From assembly GCF_004801405.1 (NCBI RefSeq), contig NZ_SSOB01000029.1:32920-96919 (forward strand): a DNA stretch of 64,000 nucleotides, written 5' to 3'. The notes below the pieces were generated by a model. The model saw only the letters and a list, made by a program, of their open reading frames with translations, did not search any database and was not told the DNA's origin. The stretch is from Cohnella fermenti (lineage in GTDB: Bacteria; Bacillota; Bacilli; Paenibacillales; Paenibacillaceae). Of this stretch, positions 61,230 through 64,000 are shown piece by piece (within the stretch, counting starts at the first letter, position 1; every line of letters starts with the position of its first letter). The position numbers and the translations under genes were made by a program.

Positions 61230-62220
61230 ACACCATGGCCGCCGGTCGGCCGCGGCGCTGCTCGCGCTGTTGCTGCTTGTCGCGCTTGCCGCCGCGGTGT
61301 CGCTGTCGCTGGGCGCGGTCCGGGTGCCGCTCGGGCAAGTGCTGCGGGCGGCGGTCGGGCTCGGGTCCGAGAGCGCCGATCTGATCGTTCTCAAGCTGCG
61401 CTTGCCGCGTATTCTCGCGGCCATTCTGGTCGGAGCGGCGCTGGCGGTCGCCGGGGCGCTGCTCCAAGGCGTCGTGCGCAATCCGCTCGCTTCGCCCGAT
61501 CTGGCCGGCGTGACGGGAGGCGCTTCGGTTGCGGTCGTCGGCTTCATGACCTTGTTCTCCGGCTACAGCATCCATCTGGTGCCCTTCGTTGCCGTCGCCG
61601 GGGCGTTCGTCGTCGTGGCGATCCATTATGCGCTGTCCTGGAAGAAGGGCGTAACGCCGATGCGCTTCGTGCTGATCGGCATCGGCTTGTCGACGGCGCT
61701 CAGCGCATTGACGATGTTCCTGCTCATCAGCGGGCCCGCCTATCTCGCCGCACAGGTGCTGAACTGGATGACCGGCAGCATCTACGGGACGAACTGGACG
61801 TACATCGGCATGCTGTGGCCGTGGCTCGCCGTCTTCCTCCCCTTGTCGCTGCGCATCGCGAGGGAGCTGAACGTGCAGGCGCTCGGAGACGCGACGGCGA
61901 TCGGGCTCGGCAGCCGGCTGCAATGGAGCCGAATGGCCGCTCTATTGTGCAGCGTCGCGCTCGCCGGCGCTTCGGTCGGCGTGGCGGGAACGCTGTCGTT
62001 CGTCGGCCTGCTTGCTCCGCACATCGCGCGGAGGCTGGTCGGCCACGATTACCGCCTCGTGATCCCGGCGTCCGCCTTGGCGGGGGCGCTCGTGCTGCTC
62101 GCGGCGGACTTGGCGGGAAGAATGCTGTTCCAACCGATGGACATCCCGGCCGGCGTCTTCACGGCCGGGATCGGCGCACCGTTCTTCATGTACTTGCTGC
62201 TGCGGGGCAGACGCGCTTGA
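61222..62220 (+). CDS. Iron-siderophore permease, FecD/YfhA type
   Basis: 332 residues. LRLPRILAAILVGAALAVAGALLQGVVRNPLASPDLAGVTGGAS and GTLSFVGLLAPHIARRLVGHDYRLVIP are the matching FecCD blocks. Heterodimer partner of the preceding permease; the start lies inside its last codons. Confidence 0.92.
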   Translation: MSRHHGRRSAAALLALLLLVALAAAVSLSLGAVRVPLGQVLRAAVGLGSESADLIVLKLRLPRILAAILVGAALAVAGALLQGVVRNPLASPDLAGVTGGASVAVVGFMTLFSGYSIHLVPFVAVAGAFVVVAIHYALSWKKGVTPMRFVLIGIGLSTALSALTMFLLISGPAYLAAQVLNWMTGSIYGTNWTYIGMLWPWLAVFLPLSLRIARELNVQALGDATAIGLGSRLQWSRMAALLCSVALAGASVGVAGTLSFVGLLAPHIARRLVGHDYRLVIPASALAGALVLLAADLAGRMLFQPMDIPAGVFTAGIGAPFFMYLLLRGRRA

Positions 62221-62261
62221 GTTCTTATCATAGGATGGAGATTGGGAAGAGGAGGAGACTT

Positions 62262-63305
62262 ATGACCGACCGCATGAAGACGTACGATCTCACGATCGTC
62301 GGAGGAGGTCCGGCCGGCTTATACGCCGCATTCTACGGCGGCTTGCGGGAGATGAGCGTCAAGCTGATCGAGGCGCGCGGCGAGCTCGGAGGAAGGCTGC
62401 TCTCCTACGCGGAGAAGATTGTATGGGACGTCGGGGGAGTGCCGCCGATCCGCTGCTCCGCGCTTGTCGAGAACCTGATTCGGCAGGCCCGCACCTTCGA
62501 GCCGACGATTGTGCTCGGGCAGCGGGTAGCGCAGCTCGAGCGGCGCGGGGACGGAACGATGGTCATCGTCTCCGCCTGCGGGCAGCGCCATGCGACCCGC
62601 GCGCTGATTCTCGCGGTCGGCCACGGCGCGCCCGGCCCTGTGCGGCTCGATCTGGAAGGGGCCGAGCGGTATGAAGCGGCCAATCTGCATTACGCTTCGG
62701 CGGCGATCGAGCCGGAGCGGCTGCGGGGCAAGCGGGTGCTGCTCTCAAGCAGCGGAACGACGTCTTCCTCCGTTCGTCTGGAGGAGCTGGCCGCCGTCGC
62801 TTCCCGGATTATCGTCGTGAGCCGGAGCGGCGGCGAACAGCTTGGCCGGACCCTGGCGGCATCGCCGGGCGCTCTCGTCGAAGCCCGCGCGCCCTACGCG
62901 ATCGAGCGGCTGCACGGCGCGGGAGAGAGAATCGAAGCCGCGACGATCCGCCGGCTCGACGGCGGCGGCTTCGGAGAGCGGCGGGAGCGGATCGAGGTCG
63001 ACGAGGTGGTCGTCGATCACGGAACCCGCAGCGAATACGGCCCGCTCTCCGCCTGGGGCCTGGAGAAGTCGGCGTGGAACTTCGATGCGGACGCGCGGCT
63101 TGCGACTCGGCTGCCGGGCATCTTCCTCGCGGGCGACGCGGCGAACTTCCCGAGCAAGCTGCACCTGATCGCGGGCGCTCTGTCGGACGCCGCGCTGGCC
63201 GTCAACGGTGCCAAGAAATACCTCGACCCGGCCGCGTCCCGATCCGCACCGATGTCCACCGGAAGCCCGCTCTTCGCCGGGCGCAACCGAGCGCTCGAAC
63301 TCTGA
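62262..63305 (+). CDS. Ferredoxin/flavodoxin-NADP reductase-like flavoprotein (YcgT/YumC group)
   Basis: 347 residues from ATG 62262 after GGAGGAG. FAD-binding loop TIVGGGPAGLYAAFYGG at the N-terminus and C-terminal GIFLAGDAANFPSKLHLIAGALSDAALAVNGAKKYL, as in thioredoxin-reductase-like FNRs. The redox CxxC of thioredoxin reductase is absent. The second Rossmann motif, where YumC has GGGDSA, reads LLSSSGTTSSSV: the glycines for NADPH are lost. In siderophore loci such enzymes supply electrons for iron release; here the donor may differ or activity may be reduced. Forty bases after the permease gene, so probably same operon. Confidence 0.82.
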   Translation: MTDRMKTYDLTIVGGGPAGLYAAFYGGLREMSVKLIEARGELGGRLLSYAEKIVWDVGGVPPIRCSALVENLIRQARTFEPTIVLGQRVAQLERRGDGTMVIVSACGQRHATRALILAVGHGAPGPVRLDLEGAERYEAANLHYASAAIEPERLRGKRVLLSSSGTTSSSVRLEELAAVASRIIVVSRSGGEQLGRTLAASPGALVEARAPYAIERLHGAGERIEAATIRRLDGGGFGERRERIEVDEVVVDHGTRSEYGPLSAWGLEKSAWNFDADARLATRLPGIFLAGDAANFPSKLHLIAGALSDAALAVNGAKKYLDPAASRSAPMSTGSPLFAGRNRALEL

Positions 63306-63383
63306 TCCTCCTGCCGACTCGCCGTCCGTTTGTCCGCTTAAGCGGTATTTTCCCCCCACTACTTTGTCACTCTGCAAAATAAG

Positions 63384-63414
63384 GAACAGCCCGTTTCTTG
63401 GCCCCGGGCTGTTC
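63384..63414 (+). terminator. Terminator after the siderophore operon
   Basis: GAACAGCCCG / CGGGCTGTTC, 10-base perfect stem with an 11-base loop; can also serve the convergent PLAT gene. Confidence 0.8.
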
Positions 63415-63425
63415 GACTCCGCGAA

Positions 63426-63821
63426 TTAAGAATGAACCAACTGTTTAATCGTGCGTTGTTTCAAATTTCTCGTAACATGATATGGATTTATGGCATAATG
63501 AGCGATTTGACTCAGAAAAGAATCTTCCATTTTGGAATGGTTAATCGTTACGGATTCAGCCATTCCACCTCCGCCTATCCAATTTCGAAGTGGGAATGTC
63601 CATAAACGGTCATTCACATCATCATGAATTACCGCCCATTCTAGAAACCATTCTGGATTGTCGTCATTATTCATATGATTTGTAATTTCGATGCTCTTGA
63701 TATCGCCAAGATCGAAATCGGATAAGATTTTAAAAACGTCAAAGGAGCCGTGTTCAAAGTCATCATCCGGTCCGTTAAAGTCCTTGATAAAACCGCTGCT
63801 TTGGCTGCCGTTTAATTTCAT
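63426..63821 (-). pseudogene. PLAT/LH2-domain protein, apparently lacking its 5' end
   Basis: 131 residues from ATG 63821. The pattern GSFDVFKILSDFDLGDIKSIEITNH...PEWFLEWAVIH...LWTFPLRNWIGGG is that of a PLAT/LH2 beta-sandwich (compare the usual GSTDVF, DLG.I..I.I, WFLE, F.C..W). The frame continues upstream to about 63872 with GFKTANFYGAGTSAQLS, which is the expected first strand of the domain (GAGT), yet no start codon exists there before a stop near 63950. So the gene has probably lost its beginning, or uses the ATG at 63821 and makes a damaged domain. No ribosome binding site stands out. AT-rich compared with its neighbours, suggesting transfer. Confidence 0.65.
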
Positions 63822-63915
63822 TGATAGTTGCGCAGACGTTCCTGCACCGTAAAAATTCGCGGTTTTAAATCCAACTGGACAGTGAAAAGTTCTCCAAAGA
63901 AAAATAACCCAATCT

Positions 63916-63965
63916 AGCGATTTTACGGTATCCTTAAGGTCTCACTCTAAAAGGATAAAATCGCT
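63916..63965. repeat. Imperfect inverted repeat near the window end
   Basis: AGCGATTTTA-CGGT-ATCCTT pairs with AAGGATAAAATCGCT across a 15-base loop, the first arm carrying four extra bases. Could be a terminator of a neighbouring gene or the end of a mobile element that truncated the PLAT gene; the window ends too soon to tell. Confidence 0.5.
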
Positions 63966-64000
63966 GAAAGGGTTATAGACTGTAGTCTACCCGATTTCCG

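Overview
The window looks like chromosomal DNA of a GC-rich, spore-former-type Bacillota, most like Paenibacillus or Cohnella. The grounds are extracytoplasmic SLH domains, many lipoproteins, YesM/YesN-type two-component systems next to sugar ABC transporters without their own ATPase, pectin-degrading enzymes, Gram-positive ribosome binding sites (AGGAGG), sigma-A promoters, CcpA cre sites and Fur boxes of the Bacillus 7-1-7 type. No rRNA, tRNA or cas gene was seen. Species assignment is inference.

Layout. 1-6050: end of a giant secreted rhamnogalacturonan-degrading enzyme (GDSL acetylesterase + PL11 lyase + three SLH repeats). 6.1-16.5 kb: mixed regulators (Rrf2, two AraC, two TetR), an ABC ATPase, a GH105 unsaturated rhamnogalacturonyl hydrolase, a GNAT/small-protein pair, a broken SDR gene, a drug-efflux MFS pump and a GH43 enzyme under a perfect cre site. 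16.6-24.1 kb: histidine kinase/response regulator plus a CUT1 sugar transporter (two binding proteins, two permeases). 24.1-25.4 kb: 1.3 kb of layered repeats. 25.4-32.7 kb: a second YesN/YesM pair and an LplABC-like transporter, each preceded by a cre site. 32.8-38.5 kb: small proteins, a second MFS/TetR pair, a GT2-GtrA glycosyltransferase and a phosphodiester glycosidase-like protein.

39.1-50.5 kb: an iron island. A LysR gene and a ten-gene operon both have Fur boxes on their promoters. The operon encodes a peptide/metallophore-type ABC importer with its second permease fused to its first ATPase, then an FtsE/FtsX-like pair, a secreted coiled-coil protein, two inactive amidotransferase-fold proteins and an SLH protein with a C-terminal membrane anchor. 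This is the best candidate for an undescribed system. 51-57.6 kb: a lipoprotein, a copper-amine-oxidase-N-like protein, a GH87 alpha-1,3-glucanase, and a CynX-type MFS/GntR pair. 57.7-63.3 kb: a siderophore uptake locus whose AraC regulator reads in frame, without a stop, into the siderophore-binding lipoprotein; then two FecCD permeases and a ferredoxin-NADP reductase-like flavoprotein. 63.4-64 kb: an AT-rich PLAT-domain fragment.

A second theme runs through the intergenic regions. Short dyad boxes (ATGYGAAAAAYCRCAT and relatives) recur in groups of four at a 51-52 bp pitch, about five helical turns. They occur at 6.3, 24.5, 38.6 and 50.6 kb. Two related arrays with the same pitch but other boxes lie at 24.2 and 59.9 kb. 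Most are bordered by short-unit tandem repeats (9, 10, 18 bp).

Working together: secreted lyase and esterase open pectin; transporters sensed by the YesMN systems import the products; GH105 and GH43 finish them inside the cell; CcpA represses when better sugars are present. Fur separately governs the iron/metallophore loci.
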